DNA of 64,000 bases from Rhizobium sp. NZLR1 (GCF_017357385.1 NZ_CP071632.1:2671501-2735500), one strand, 5' to 3'; positions 17,678 through 27,229 are shown, counted from the stretch's first letter. Numbers and translations are program-made. Notes: generated from the letters alone by a model not told the origin.

Positions 17678-17885
17678 GAGGACCGAGAACCGGCAATGGC
17701 CATTTCGCCCTCGAGCCCGATGAGCAGAACGGCAGAACGGGCGCTCAACGAGCGGTCTTACACCTGCCGTTCATTAACCTGCTTCGCGTCGTTATACTAC
17801 ACCCGGGCGAATGGGAGTGATGCGGAATTCTGGCCTTTTCTCGTCGAGCGTTTTGCCTCGCTTCGATGTGCAAAGGGCTGCTCGG

Positions 17886-18203
17886 TCAGCGGAATCTGTT
17901 CCAGTCTCCATCCCGCGAGGCGACGAACGGGATCTCGCTTCTCGACGCCGCAATGTCCTTCAGCATGTGGTCCGACAGCGCGCCAAGCCGATTTTCCACC
18001 GACTGCCGTCGTTGCCACAGGATGAAGTTACGAGCCGGAGAAAACAGCAGCAATACCGCTTTGGACAGTCGCAGTTCGAACCCGTCTGCAAGAGCTTCTC
18101 GCTCATGATTGTCCCCGGAGACGCGTGCGCCGATTACAACATCGCTGCGCCTGCGAGCCGGCCGGCGCCTCGTCCGCCGGCCAGCTCCCGCGCCCCGGCG
18201 CAT
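17886..18203 (-). CDS. DUF1127-like small protein, start uncertain
   Basis: Only the C-terminal 40 or so residues are convincing: WQRRQSVENRLGALSDHML followed by KDIAASRSEI matches the DUF1127 (YjiS-like) domain of small alphaproteobacterial proteins. The upstream part is Arg/Gly-rich and does not look coding, so the start at 18203 (ATG after a weak GAGGTG) is a guess; a frameshift or decayed 5' end is possible. Lies just downstream of the DUF4242 gene on the same strand. Confidence 0.45.
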   Translation of the reverse strand: MRRGAGAGRRTRRRPARRRSDVVIGARVSGDNHEREALADGFELRLSKAVLLLFSPARNFILWQRRQSVENRLGALSDHMLKDIAASRSEIPFVASRDGDWNRFR

Positions 18204-18278
18204 CACCTCGAAATCGGTTTGCGGAAGGGCTGTGCGCGGATGGAAAGTGGGGTTGCCGCGCCCCATCGAACGCGGCGT

Positions 18279-18554
18279 TTAACGCGCGGCCGAATGAGGG
18301 CCGATGAGGCTCGTGATCTCCGTCACGCGGTCCGCAGGAAAGCCACCCTTTTCCGCGTGCCGATAGACCGCTTCCGCACTCTCGGCCTCATGAACGCAGT
18401 ACATCTTGTCGCCAGTCACATAGCTGGTGATCCAGCTATAGGGTTCGCCGAGGGAGGCCACGACGGCGTTGGATTTCGCCGAGATCTCGCGCAGGGTTTC
18501 CTTGCTCATATCTCCGAGACCTGGAATATTTCGTTCGACAACGAATTGCGGCAT
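18279..18554 (-). CDS. DUF4242 family protein
   Basis: 91 aa, starting MPQFVVERNIPGLGDMS, with the SYVTGDKMYCVHEAES core of DUF4242, a small ferredoxin-like-fold family that includes a nickel-binding actinobacterial member. No assigned function. Sits 42 bp downstream of the broken secreted-protein gene and could share its transcript. Confidence 0.8.
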   Translation of the reverse strand: MPQFVVERNIPGLGDMSKETLREISAKSNAVVASLGEPYSWITSYVTGDKMYCVHEAESAEAVYRHAEKGGFPADRVTEITSLIGPHSAAR

Positions 18555-18596
18555 TGTTTTATCCTTTCATGATGCCTTGAGTGACGCAGCGCTTCA

Positions 18597-19084
18597 TCAA
18601 CCGTGCGCATGCCGGCAGCTGACGTCGGGGTTCATGTCGGCGAACGATCCCTTCGGATTGTCCTTCCATGCCCAGACATGCAGCTCGTAGAAAGCCGGAA
18701 GGCCGTACGGTTCGGTGCATTCGTGAAACTGAACAGCTGACCGCCGAGATTGGCGGGACCTTTCGTCGTGATGTATTCGACGGCGACCAGTTTCATCTTG
18801 CCGTGTTCGTCAGGCTCGTACATCACGGCTTCCGGCTTGGAGAGATCAACGGCCTCATCCTTGATGAGGTCGGCATTGACATAGTGGATGCCCATAGCAC
18901 CCCCATCGATGCCGCTGGTGCACGGGATCGGCGAATAGCCTTCCCTGACGGCCTGGTTGACGTCCTGGAAGCGCGCATTGGCCTCCCGGACCTGGTTCGG
19001 CAGGCCGGCGCCGCCGCCGAGCGCTGCAGCCGGTAAAACTGCGATAAAGAGAAGCGCCGCGATCGGCGCTTTGGTCGCTTTCAT
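18597..19084 (-). pseudogene. Secreted hypothetical protein with a 3' frameshift
   Basis: From ATG 19084 the frame gives a signal peptide (MKATKAPIAALLFIAVLPAA) and a coherent protein up to FTNAPNR near 18711, then turns into unrelated residues and stops at 18632. Moving to the next frame at about 18706-18711 restores a sensible tail (YGLPAFYELHVWAWKDNPKG, then SFADMNPDVSCRHAHG) ending at TGA 18597. A one-base loss in the cgtacgg region explains both. The intact protein would be about 162 aa. Function unknown. The divergent LuxR gene starts 188 bp away. Confidence 0.7.
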
Positions 19085-19271
19085 GAAGATTGCCCTCCAA
19101 TTTCTGGTTGTCCAAGCCGAGTGGAATCCGGCCGGCAGTGGCGTTGTAAGAAATCCACGCGATGAAACATCTCCCGCGTGGGGGATGAAATCTTCCGCAA
19201 ATCCCGGAAATGAAGGCGTCCTGGCCGGCGGCAATTGACCGCGCAGGCCGGGCTGATGCAGGTTTGCGATC

Positions 19272-20405
19272 ATGGAACAACAGCTGTCGGAAATCATTGG
19301 CGCTATTTATGATTGTGTGGCCCGGGAGGATGCCTGGCCAAACGCTCTTCGTCTGATCAATGGCCAGGTGAATGGGTTTTTGACCACGCTTGCCGTCTTC
19401 GACACCACCACCCGTTCCGCACGGCTGGCTCAGATCGCCTGCGACGACGGAGAAGCCATCAGCACCCTCGTCGCGCATGCGAAGGACGTCCCGTTCTTCC
19501 ACCTTCTCCACCGAATGGAGATCGATCAGCCGGATACGCTGGAGCGAATGTTCTCCCTCTATGGACCCGATGGCGAAGCCGTCTGGAAGAGCGGTGCGCT
19601 CTACCAGAACTTTCATGCCAAGTATGGGGTATTGAACTCGATTGACATGGCGGTGCTGAAGCGCCCGACCCGGGTCGGGACAATCAACATTTCGGTGCAA
19701 TACGAACCGAGCGAGCGACGCGTCTTCGACATTGTCGGGCTACTCGGCCCGCATATCCGCCGTGCCGTGACGATCCACGACATGTTCGAGATGGAGCGCG
19801 CCGAAGCAGCCGTCCTCAGGGAGGTCATCGACGCTCTCGACCATGCGGTCTTCATCGTTGCTGAAGACATGACAATCCTTTTCGCCAACCATGCCGCAGA
19901 AGCACGATTGCGCGAGCAGCACGTCGTTCACTCGCTTTCAGGCCGGCTGGCCGCGCGCTACGCTTATGCAGGCGCTGCCCTTTCCAACGCCGTGGCGCTT
20001 GGCGCGCGGGACGAAATCAGTCTCGCAGCGGCTGGGATCGATGTCCCGCTTGCCTCGGCCGAGCGCCCCGCCGTCGCGCACGTTCTGCCGCTGCAGCGGC
20101 GCACCGAAAGGGGACGTTTCGAAAGCCGCGCGGCTGCGGCGATCTTCCTCGCCGCCGCGGGAACGGTGACACAGTCGGCCGTCGAAGCCGTTGCCGCCCT
20201 TTTTGCTCTCACTCCAGCCGAACGGCGCGTGGTCGGCTACGTCTCCGAAGGCATGACGCGATCCGAGATCGCCAACGCACAAGGCGTTGCCGACGGCACC
20301 GTGAAATCGCAACTGGCCGCCATCTACGACAAAACGGGAGCGGAGGACCAGCGCAGCCTGCAGCAGCTCGTCCGCGAACTCAGTCCGCCTGTCAGGCGCG
20401 CGTGA
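19272..20405 (+). CDS. LuxR-family transcriptional regulator
   Basis: 377 aa. A long N-terminal sensory region (two PAS/GAF-like parts; the second around residues 190-290) precedes a C-terminal LuxR/GerE helix-turn-helix starting at LTPAERRVVGYVSEGMTRSE. No receiver domain or AHL-binding signature is evident. Divergent from the broken secreted-protein gene, which is its best candidate target by position only. Confidence 0.85.
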   Translation: MEQQLSEIIGAIYDCVAREDAWPNALRLINGQVNGFLTTLAVFDTTTRSARLAQIACDDGEAISTLVAHAKDVPFFHLLHRMEIDQPDTLERMFSLYGPDGEAVWKSGALYQNFHAKYGVLNSIDMAVLKRPTRVGTINISVQYEPSERRVFDIVGLLGPHIRRAVTIHDMFEMERAEAAVLREVIDALDHAVFIVAEDMTILFANHAAEARLREQHVVHSLSGRLAARYAYAGAALSNAVALGARDEISLAAAGIDVPLASAERPAVAHVLPLQRRTERGRFESRAAAAIFLAAAGTVTQSAVEAVAALFALTPAERRVVGYVSEGMTRSEIANAQGVADGTVKSQLAAIYDKTGAEDQRSLQQLVRELSPPVRRA

Positions 20406-20526
20406 CGTCTCGACCTTGAACTTCGGAGCGATTGGCGGAAGACGTGAAAACGGGGCCGGGGTCCCTCGGTACCGAACCGAGCGCCATCACATCCATAGAG
20501 AACCGCCAGACCGATATTTCCAACGC

Positions 20527-21297
20527 TCACATCCTGACCGTCATGCCGCCATCGACCGTCAGGACGTGGCCATTGACGAAGGAGGCGGCGGCGCTTGCAA
20601 GAAACAGCGCCGCGCCGGCGATCTCGTCGGGCCGCCCCCAGCGCTGGACCGGAATGCGCTGGCGCACGAAGGGCATCAATTCCTCGTTCGCGGCCATCGC
20701 CGCATTGGTTTCGGTGGCAAACCAGCCCGGCGCAATCGCGTTGCTGGTGATGCCGTGCGGACCGAATTCGACCGCCATACCGCGCATCAGGCCGGTCAGG
20801 CCCTGCTTGGCTGCCGGATAGACGCAGTCACCGGGCATGACGACATGGCCGCTGATGGAGGTCACCGAGATCAGGCGGCCGTGATTGCGCCGCTTCATCA
20901 GCACGGCGGCGTCCCGCGAAAGCGTCATCGCGGCGGCCAGATCGGTGCGCAGCAGTTCGATGATGGCATCATCATCGAATTCGGCCAGCGGTCGCCTGTC
21001 ACGGGCGCCGACATTATTGATCAGGATGTCGAGGCGACCGTGAGCCCTTTCGATATCGGCCATCAACGCACGCTGGGCCTCGCGATCGGTGATATCGAAG
21101 GCGGCGGCCTCCGCTGTGCCACTCGCCGCACGGATGATCCTTACGGCGTCTTCCAGCGTCGCCGCCGTGCGTCCGGTAACGATGACATGGGCGCCGGCCT
21201 CTGCAAGGGCACGTGCCATCTCGAAGCCCAGGCCACGGCCGCCGCCGGTCACCAGCGCCACCTGACCCGTCAGTGAAAATCTATCCATCACGCTCAT
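20527..21297 (-). CDS. Short-chain dehydrogenase/reductase (gluconate 5-dehydrogenase-like)
   Basis: 256-aa classical SDR: cofactor motif TGGGRGLG (residues about 17-24), NNVGARD in place of NNAG, catalytic Ser (VTSISGHV) and YPAAK (Tyr-x3-Lys). The overall pattern resembles gluconate 5-dehydrogenase/3-ketoacyl reductase-like SDRs; the substrate is unknown. It is 89 bp downstream of cobQ on the same strand. The gap carries an imperfect palindrome (ttagttgactgagtccatta, near 21335-21355), so it may have its own promoter. Confidence 0.85.
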   Translation of the reverse strand: MSVMDRFSLTGQVALVTGGGRGLGFEMARALAEAGAHVIVTGRTAATLEDAVRIIRAASGTAEAAAFDITDREAQRALMADIERAHGRLDILINNVGARDRRPLAEFDDDAIIELLRTDLAAAMTLSRDAAVLMKRRNHGRLISVTSISGHVVMPGDCVYPAAKQGLTGLMRGMAVEFGPHGITSNAIAPGWFATETNAAMAANEELMPFVRQRIPVQRWGRPDEIAGAALFLASAAASFVNGHVLTVDGGMTVRM

Positions 21298-21386
21298 CGT
21301 CTTACCGCTCTCGATCAGCTCCGCCGGGGCAATTAATGGACTCAGTCAACTAATTTGGCAAGAGCAGAACGAAGGATGCATCCGGC

Positions 21387-22838
21387 CTAACCGAGCAGTC
21401 CGGCCAGCCAGCGCGGATCGAGGTGACGTTCCAATTCCCCGGCGATCTCGTCGAGCGCCTGCTCGACGCTCTCGCGGTAATTCCTTCGCCCGCCTGATAA
21501 CCCGAAGCTCTGCAGCAGCCGGGCGCGGTAGGCGTCGCTGCCGAAGAGCCCGTGCAGGTAGGTGCCCATGATTCGGCCGTCGGCCGAAAGCGCGCCATCG
21601 GGTGCCCCGTCGATGATCGCCGAAGGCCGGGTGCCATCCGGGCCGCGGGTGATGCCGAGATGGATCTGGTAGCCGGCAAGCGGCACGTCGTATTCGGTCG
21701 AGCGGGCATGACTGTTGCGCACGGTTTTTTCAGGCGCCATCTCGGTCTCGACGTCGAGAAGCGCAAGCCCCGGCGCCTCGAGCATTCCGCCCTCGATGCC
21801 GAGTGGATCGTGCACCGTCCGACCAAGCATCTGGTAGCCGCCGCAAATGCCGATCACCCGGCCGCCGCGCCTGACATGCGCCTGGAGGTCGCGGTCCCAG
21901 CCCTCAGCCCTCAAGTCGGCGAGATCAGATATCGTCGATTTTGAGCCGGGAAGGACGATGAGGCTTGCAACAGGCAGCCGCTCGCCTGGTCGCACGAAGA
22001 CCAGCTCGACATCCGGCTCGCTCCTCAGCGGATCGAGATCGTCGAAATTGGCGATACGGGGCAGCACCGGCACGGCGATCTTCAGCCGGCCCGCCCCGCC
22101 CTTCGCCAGCCGTTCGAGCACGACCGAATCTTCGGCCGGCAGGCGTGCCGCACCCGGCAGCCACGGCACGACGCCGAAACACGGCCAGCCGGTAAAGCCT
22201 TCGATGGCGCGGATGCCGTCGTCAAACAGCGAAACGTCGCCGCGAAACTTGTTGATGATATAACCCGCAACCATCGCTCGGTCGCCCTCATCAAGGATCG
22301 CCTGCGTGCCGACCAGCGAGGCGATGACGCCACCGCGATCGATATCGCCGACGAGCACGACAGGCACGCCGGCACGCGTCGCAAAGCCCATATTGGCGAT
22401 ATCGGCGACCCTGAGATTGATCTCGGCCGGCGATCCGGCACCCTCGACGATAACGAGGTCGGCATCTGCTGCCACTTTTTCGAAACTCTCGAGCACCGCG
22501 CCGAGCAGTTGCGGCTTCAGCCGCTGATAGTCGCGCGCCTTCGCCTGGCCGAACACCCTGCCCTGCACGATAATCTGGCTGCCGTTTTCCGATTGCGGCT
22601 TGAGCAGCACCGGGTTCATGTGCACCGAAGACGGCGTGCGTGCGGCCAGTGCCTGCAGCCACTGCGCTCGGCCGATCTCGCCGCCGTCATCGGCAACCGC
22701 TGCATTGTTCGACATGTTCTGCGGCTTGAACGGCCGGACGGCAAGCCCGCGATTGGCCGCCAGCCGGCAAAGGCCAGCGACCAGCACCGTCTTTCCGACA
22801 TCCGAGCCGGTTCCCTGCAGCATGATCGCTCTTGCCAT
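21387..22838 (-). CDS. cobQ: Cobyric acid synthase
   Basis: Glutamine- and ATP-dependent amidation of the b, d, e and g side chains of adenosylcobyrinic acid a,c-diamide. 483 aa, usual length. N-terminal P-loop [11 protein letters not shown] (residues about 10-20) and the QNMSNNA motif; C-terminal glutaminase domain with the nucleophile in [11 protein letters not shown]. Separate from the other cob genes by about 7.5 kb, and no B12 riboswitch was found in the 700 bp upstream. Confidence 0.94.
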   Translation of the reverse strand: MARAIMLQGTGSDVGKTVLVAGLCRLAANRGLAVRPFKPQNMSNNAAVADDGGEIGRAQWLQALAARTPSSVHMNPVLLKPQSENGSQIIVQGRVFGQAKARDYQRLKPQLLGAVLESFEKVAADADLVIVEGAGSPAEINLRVADIANMGFATRAGVPVVLVGDIDRGGVIASLVGTQAILDEGDRAMVAGYIINKFRGDVSLFDDGIRAIEGFTGWPCFGVVPWLPGAARLPAEDSVVLERLAKGGAGRLKIAVPVLPRIANFDDLDPLRSEPDVELVFVRPGERLPVASLIVLPGSKSTISDLADLRAEGWDRDLQAHVRRGGRVIGICGGYQMLGRTVHDPLGIEGGMLEAPGLALLDVETEMAPEKTVRNSHARSTEYDVPLAGYQIHLGITRGPDGTRPSAIIDGAPDGALSADGRIMGTYLHGLFGSDAYRARLLQSFGLSGGRRNYRESVEQALDEIAGELERHLDPRWLAGLLG

Positions 22839-23498
22839 GGTGGCCGCCTTTCGCTGAGGCGAGGCCTACAATGGCCGGCGACACCGGGTCAAGACTTGGC
22901 ACAGGGTAAGACTTGGCCCGGGTCAAGCTTCCCGCAGAAACGCGAAAACCGCGCATGGCCTTGGCTCTGCGCGGTTTGCCGAAAACTCAGGCGTCTTCAC
23001 CCCTACACGGCGAAGCTCGCTTTCTCCGGTACGCACTACCTGAACCGGAGAAGCGGCGGTCATTCCCGCCACGACCCAACTGATAACGGCACATTCTTAC
23101 CGGAGAGTTATTGAAGCCTTACGCAAATGTTAATTTTGATCTTTTTTGACATTCTGGTCGAAATTTCTGCAGAAGACCCGACGGTGATCGCCAAGAGCGT
23201 GCACTGCGCTCAAAGGCGCCATTTTCCGGATATTGAGATAAATTCTTCGAATTCAATAATTTAGTCCGGCGACCGTCAGCAGAAGATGGTTGATTTCTGC
23301 GACCGAACGCGTAGGCTTCCCAAAAACCGCCATTTTCGAGCATGACCTGCAATGAGCTGCCGGAGCCGCAAGGACGGAAGGCACCCATGAACCGGAAATG
23401 TATGTCGCGGCATCGCCCGTCAGTCATTTCCTTTTGGGCGCCAGAAGGATTTGTCGCTGATTTCCGACCCTGGCTGCGCGTCCGTAGATTCAAGGTAT
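22839..23498. other. 660-bp intergenic stretch without a supported gene
   Basis: Holds two close direct copies of a gggt(c)aagacttggc unit (22886-22900 and 22904-22917) just upstream of cobQ, with a partial third at 22920. The remaining DNA is lower in GC around 23090-23290. A 124-codon minus-strand frame (23119-23493) has no recognisable domain or ribosome site and is not called. Confidence 0.5.
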
Positions 23499-23537
23499 CA
23501 CAGCGTCATTAGCGCGTCTGAAAAGGCCGGCGCTGTA
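23499..23537. repeat. Rhizobial palindromic repeat upstream of the betaine-binding protein gene
   Basis: Arms acagcg (23500-23505) and cgctgt (23531-23536) surround an agcgcgtctgaaaaggc core. This resembles a second class of short palindromes common in rhizobial intergenic DNA. It ends about 12 nt before the ribosome site of the next gene, so it would lie in the mRNA leader. Confidence 0.6.
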
Positions 23538-23560
23538 AAGAAGAATTCGGGGAAATGACG

Positions 23561-24556
23561 ATGAAGACGTTTCTGATTCCCGCCGTCTTTGCCGCGGCTC
23601 TTTCTGTCGTCGCGCCGGCCGAAGCCGCCGAATGCGGCAATGTTTCGATCGCTGAGATGAAATGGGCCTCGGCCGGTATTGCGGCGAGCTTCGACAAGAT
23701 CATCCTGGAAAAGGGCTACGGTTGCGCCGTCACCATCGTCGACGGCGACACCCTGCCGACCTTCGCCTCGATGAATGAGAAAGGCACTCCCGACATCGCC
23801 TCGGAGTACTGGATCAATTCCGTCAGGGCCTTGCTCGATCAGGCCGTCAACTCCGGCCGGCTGGTGCAGGGAGCCGAGATCCTGGCCGACGGAGCCGTCG
23901 AGGGCTGGTGGATCCCGAAATTCATCGCCGACGCCAATCCCGACATCCGTTCGGTCGAAGATGCGCTGAGACATCCCGAGCTCTTCCCCGCCGAGGACGA
24001 TGCCTCGAAGGGCGCTATTTACAATTGCCCAGCCGATTGGAGTTGTCAGATATCAACCACCAACCTGTTCAAGGCGCTTGCCGCGGACAAAAAGGGCTTC
24101 GAACTCGTCGAAACCGGCAGCGCCGAACGGCTCGACGCCTCGATCGCCCGCGCCTTCGACAATAAGATCGGCTGGCTCGGTTATTATTGGGCGCCGACCG
24201 CAATCCTCGGCAAATACGAGATGACGCGCCTGAGCTTCGGCGTCGGTCATAACAAGACCGAGTGGGACCGCTGTACGGCGGTTTCCGGCTGCCTCAGGCC
24301 CCAGCTTAATTCCTATCCGGTCTCGCGCGCCTTCACATTGATGACCAGGTCTTTCGCCAGTCGCGCGGGACCTGTCACCACCTATCTCAAAACCCGCAAA
24401 TGGGACAATCAGACGATCAACCAGGTGCTTGCCTGGCAAGACGAAAACCACGAAAGCAACGAGGATGCCGCGATCCATTTCCTTCGCAATTACGAGGGCC
24501 TCTGGATGAAATGGGTGCCCGCCGATGTAGCCGAGAAGGTCAAGGCGAGTTTATAA
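23561..24556 (+). CDS. Glycine betaine/proline-type ABC substrate-binding protein (ProX/OpuAC fold)
   Basis: 331-aa periplasmic binding protein with a signal peptide (MKTFLIPAVFAAALSVVAPA, cleavage after EA-A) and a ProX/OpuAC fold in which aromatic residues (YW, WW, YYW) are placed to cage a quaternary amine. The ATG at 23561 is preferred over that at 23555 because GGGG at 23549-23552 is then 8 nt away instead of 2. No permease or ATPase gene is adjacent, so it is an orphan or works with components elsewhere. Confidence 0.85.
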   Translation: MKTFLIPAVFAAALSVVAPAEAAECGNVSIAEMKWASAGIAASFDKIILEKGYGCAVTIVDGDTLPTFASMNEKGTPDIASEYWINSVRALLDQAVNSGRLVQGAEILADGAVEGWWIPKFIADANPDIRSVEDALRHPELFPAEDDASKGAIYNCPADWSCQISTTNLFKALAADKKGFELVETGSAERLDASIARAFDNKIGWLGYYWAPTAILGKYEMTRLSFGVGHNKTEWDRCTAVSGCLRPQLNSYPVSRAFTLMTRSFASRAGPVTTYLKTRKWDNQTINQVLAWQDENHESNEDAAIHFLRNYEGLWMKWVPADVAEKVKASL

Positions 24557-24576
24557 CGCCAAAAATACGATCAAGC

Positions 24577-24939
24577 ATGGACGATTCGATGACAGGCAAC
24601 GTTCCCTTTCCCGACCGCGATACCGTTGCGGAAAAGCTTGCCGCGCTGTCGGAGACGGACAAATCATATCTGACGCTGCTCATGGAAAATGTCGCTCAGG
24701 ACGACAACCTGCTCGACGGCCTGCGCCGCCATCTCGACATCGCAGCAGGGTCGCGGTTCCTGAACTCGCTAAAACTCGAAAATCTCGGAATATGGCTCGG
24801 AGCACATGCGCCGGATCGGCTTCAGATCCGGGTGATGGAAACCGCCCGCTCCAGCCAGCATCCTGCCTACCAGGCCTTCCGGACCGGTCTTGACCGATCC
24901 GGCGGGCTGGAAAAGGCTTATCCCCCGGTCAATACTTGA
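24577..24939 (+). CDS. Hypothetical protein, 120 aa
   Basis: Starts MDDSMTGNVPFPDRD, 20 bp after the binding-protein gene, probably cotranscribed. Hydrophilic, helical, no signal peptide or membrane segment, no recognised family. A second start is possible at ATG 24589. Confidence 0.55.
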   Translation: MDDSMTGNVPFPDRDTVAEKLAALSETDKSYLTLLMENVAQDDNLLDGLRRHLDIAAGSRFLNSLKLENLGIWLGAHAPDRLQIRVMETARSSQHPAYQAFRTGLDRSGGLEKAYPPVNT

Positions 24940-25011
24940 TCCGGCCCAGTCGATAATTGATTCTGTCCAGGAAAGCTTTATCCGGCATCCCCGGAGGAAT
25001 GTGAACGGTCT

Positions 25012-25167
25012 TTACTTCTTTGCAGCACGGTCAACCGAGCGGCCCGCATCCTGCGTTGCATTTACGGTGTTGGCCGTATCTTTTCCTATGCCGCGGATCG
25101 TGTTGCCGCAGGAGGAAAGCGCAAGAAGTACCATCAAGGCTGCGGCGATTTTGGCCGTTGTCGTCAT
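25012..25167 (-). CDS. Entericidin A/B-like small lipoprotein
   Basis: 51 aa. A short signal sequence ends in the lipobox LSSC (lipidated Cys about residue 20), followed by GNTIRGIGKDTANTV and a basic tail, the pattern of entericidin-family peptides. These are stress-related membrane lipoproteins of unclear role in alphaproteobacteria. Upstream (25225-25249) is a near match to an EcfG promoter. Confidence 0.8.
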   Translation of the reverse strand: MTTTAKIAAALMVLLALSSCGNTIRGIGKDTANTVNATQDAGRSVDRAAKK

Positions 25168-25224
25168 TTCGAATATCCTTGTTTGAAATCAACCCCGAAC
25201 GGGACTTATGCCGTTCGCGCCGAT

Positions 25225-25249
25225 AACGCACAAGGGGACAAAAGGTTCA
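25225..25249 (-). promoter_or_regulatory. Near-consensus EcfG (general stress) promoter for the entericidin-like gene
   Basis: On the minus strand TGAAC, 16 nt, CGTT, one mismatch from the GGAAC-N16/17-CGTT consensus of alphaproteobacterial EcfG sigma factors. The -10 end is 58 nt from the ATG. Confidence 0.45.
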
Positions 25250-25266
25250 ACGCCTGAAAGAGATCA

Positions 25267-26166
25267 TCAGGCGGCGACCGCCTTCGCTCTCTCGGCAAAG
25301 GCGCCGCGAATGCTGTCGGCCACTGTCTCGATCGGCCCGGACACCTGCGAGGCGGTCAGCAGGCGGATATCGAAGGCGCCGAGTTCCGGCAGGCCTTCCT
25401 GCGGGCCGAGGATCGCCATGTCCTCATTGACATAGGACAGCGGCAGCGGCGCAATGGCGAGATCGGAGAGCACGGCGGCGCGCTGCGCCATGGTGTGGCC
25501 GCTGAGATAGGCGACGCGATAGTGCCGCTTGTTGCGTTCGAGCTGGGAGAGAGCCTCCTGGCGCCAGATGCAGCCATCCTCCCAGATCGAGATCGGCAGG
25601 GGATCGCGCCGATGCGCCGAACCGCACTTGGCGCCGGCCCAGACCAGCCGCTCGCGAAACACCACCTCGCCGCCTGTCGGGAACGGCCGCGTCGCACAGT
25701 TGATCAAGGCCAGGTCGAGCCGCTGTTCCTCCATGCGCTTCTTCAATCCCATGCTCATGTCGATCGTTACGTCGACCATGATGCCGGGATAGCTCTCCGC
25801 GAAACTCTTCAGGATGCTCGGCAGCAGCCGCTCGCCGATATCCTCCGGTGCGCCGAGCCTGACGACGCCGCTGAGCTCCGGCATGATGAAGCGCGACACT
25901 GCCTCGTTCGACAGCGCCAGGATGTTGCGGGCGTAGGACAACAGCATCTCGCCGTGGCGCGTCAGCGACACCGAGCGGGCATCGCGCAAAAACAGCGTCG
26001 CGCCCAGTTGTTCCTCGAGCTTCTTGATCTGCATCGACACCGCTGACGGCGTGCGAAAGACCGCCTCCGCGGCGGTCGAAAAATTGCCAGTCTCGGCAAT
26101 GGCAACGAAGGTACGCAACACGTCGTTGTCAAGCAGCGGAATGGGACGGCGAAAGGGAAGACTCAT
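25267..26166 (-). CDS. LysR-family transcriptional regulator
   Basis: 299 aa from MSLPFRRPIPLL (26166). N-terminal winged helix-turn-helix (FVAIAETGNFSTAAEAV, then TPSAVSMQIKKLEEQLG), then the periplasmic-binding-like effector domain. Divergent from the small gene at 26284; the 117-bp gap is AT-rich and probably holds both promoters. Effector unknown. Confidence 0.87.
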   Translation of the reverse strand: MSLPFRRPIPLLDNDVLRTFVAIAETGNFSTAAEAVFRTPSAVSMQIKKLEEQLGATLFLRDARSVSLTRHGEMLLSYARNILALSNEAVSRFIMPELSGVVRLGAPEDIGERLLPSILKSFAESYPGIMVDVTIDMSMGLKKRMEEQRLDLALINCATRPFPTGGEVVFRERLVWAGAKCGSAHRRDPLPISIWEDGCIWRQEALSQLERNKRHYRVAYLSGHTMAQRAAVLSDLAIAPLPLSYVNEDMAILGPQEGLPELGAFDIRLLTASQVSGPIETVADSIRGAFAERAKAVAA

Positions 26167-26283
26167 CGTCGCATCTTTCAATTTTTCTGATTTATAACCG
26201 CATATCATTTTGTTTGATTGAATGTCAATCGCTCGCCATATTTCGAGGGGTCAGCAGCCGATGCAGCAAAAGGAGGCCCCGAC

Positions 26284-26565
26284 ATGTCGAACATGAGCAT
26301 CTGGAATATCGTACAGGCCCTTTCCGCGTTCAAGTCGCAGAGGCGCAGGGATGTGAACCATGAGCATGCACTCCGGCAGCTAAGGCGTTTTCCGTCGCAT
26401 CTGCTGGCCGATTGTCAGCCCAAGATAGAGTTGACGGTCGCCGCCTCTGCTAGCCGAACCGCTGCTGAAGATTGTAAGCTCGGCGTGCCTCACCATGTGC
26501 GCCCATCAGGAAACATCCGTCCATCAAAAAGCTTGCGCGCCGTTGTGATCGTCCGCGCCCCCTGA
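26284..26565 (+). CDS. Small hypothetical protein, DUF1127-like N-terminal part
   Basis: 93 aa with a strong ribosome site (AAAGGAGG at 26269-26276, 7 nt before ATG). The segment HEHALRQLRRFPSHLLADC resembles DUF1127-type small proteins, which normally end soon after; here 40 poorly conserved-looking residues follow, so the tail could result from a lost stop. Divergent from the LysR gene, which may control it. Confidence 0.5.
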   Translation: MSNMSIWNIVQALSAFKSQRRRDVNHEHALRQLRRFPSHLLADCQPKIELTVAASASRTAAEDCKLGVPHHVRPSGNIRPSKSLRAVVIVRAP

Positions 26566-26620
26566 CCGACCCGTTTACCGCCGGATCCAGCACATTTCCA
26601 TCTCGCCGGTCGAACGGCCA

Positions 26621-27229
26621 TCACATCCCGCCCAACAGCTTGAACGCGATGATCCACATGGTGAATGCGACGAGCGTTTCCAGCATGCGCCAGGATGAGG
26701 GCTTCGAGAAGATCGGTCGCAGCCACGTGGCGCCGTATCCGAGCGAAAAGAAAAACAGAAAGGAACCCGTCACCGCCCCCGCAGCAAACGAAGCCTGCTG
26801 TCCCGGGTAGCGTGTCGATATCGTGCCGAGCAGCACGACCGTATCGAGATAGACATGCGGGTTGAGCCAGGTCAGTGCAAGGCAGGTCATGAGCGTCTGG
26901 CGAAAGCTCGATGGTCTCGCTTCTGCTTCCGCGAGGCTGGCGGACGAGCGAAAGGCGGAATAGAGGCTCTTCGCTCCATACCAGGCCAGAAACGCGGCTC
27001 CTCCATAGCGCATGACCGGATCGAGCCAGGGCATAAACCTGGCGATTTGCTGCAGGCTGGTCACGCCAAGCACGATCAACGCTGCATCCGAAAACGCGCA
27101 TGCGAAACAGACGGAAAAGACATGTTCGTTGCGCAGGCCTTGGCGCAGAATAAAAGCGTTCTGCGCGCCGATTGCGACAATGAGGCTGAGGCCCATCATC
27201 AGGCCGGTGACATAGATCGAAAAATTCAT
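26621..27229 (-). CDS. LysE/ArgO-type amino acid exporter
   Basis: 202-aa inner-membrane protein with five to six helices; the motif GAQNAFILRQGLRNEH near the N-terminus and LTWLNPHVYLDTVVLLG in the middle are diagnostic of the LysE/ArgO branch. Exports basic amino acids such as lysine or arginine. Divergent from an ArgP/LysG-type LysR gene, the standard regulatory pairing. Confidence 0.92.
   Translation of the reverse strand: MNFSIYVTGLMMGLSLIVAIGAQNAFILRQGLRNEHVFSVCFACAFSDAALIVLGVTSLQQIARFMPWLDPVMRYGGAAFLAWYGAKSLYSAFRSSASLAEAEARPSSFRQTLMTCLALTWLNPHVYLDTVVLLGTISTRYPGQQASFAAGAVTGSFLFFFSLGYGATWLRPIFSKPSSWRMLETLVAFTMWIIAFKLLGGM

Noticed and set aside
23119..23493. 124-codon minus-strand frame in the intergenic region before the betaine-binding protein
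   Set aside because: No ribosome site, no recognised domain, and irregular codon use; left as unassigned intergenic DNA.
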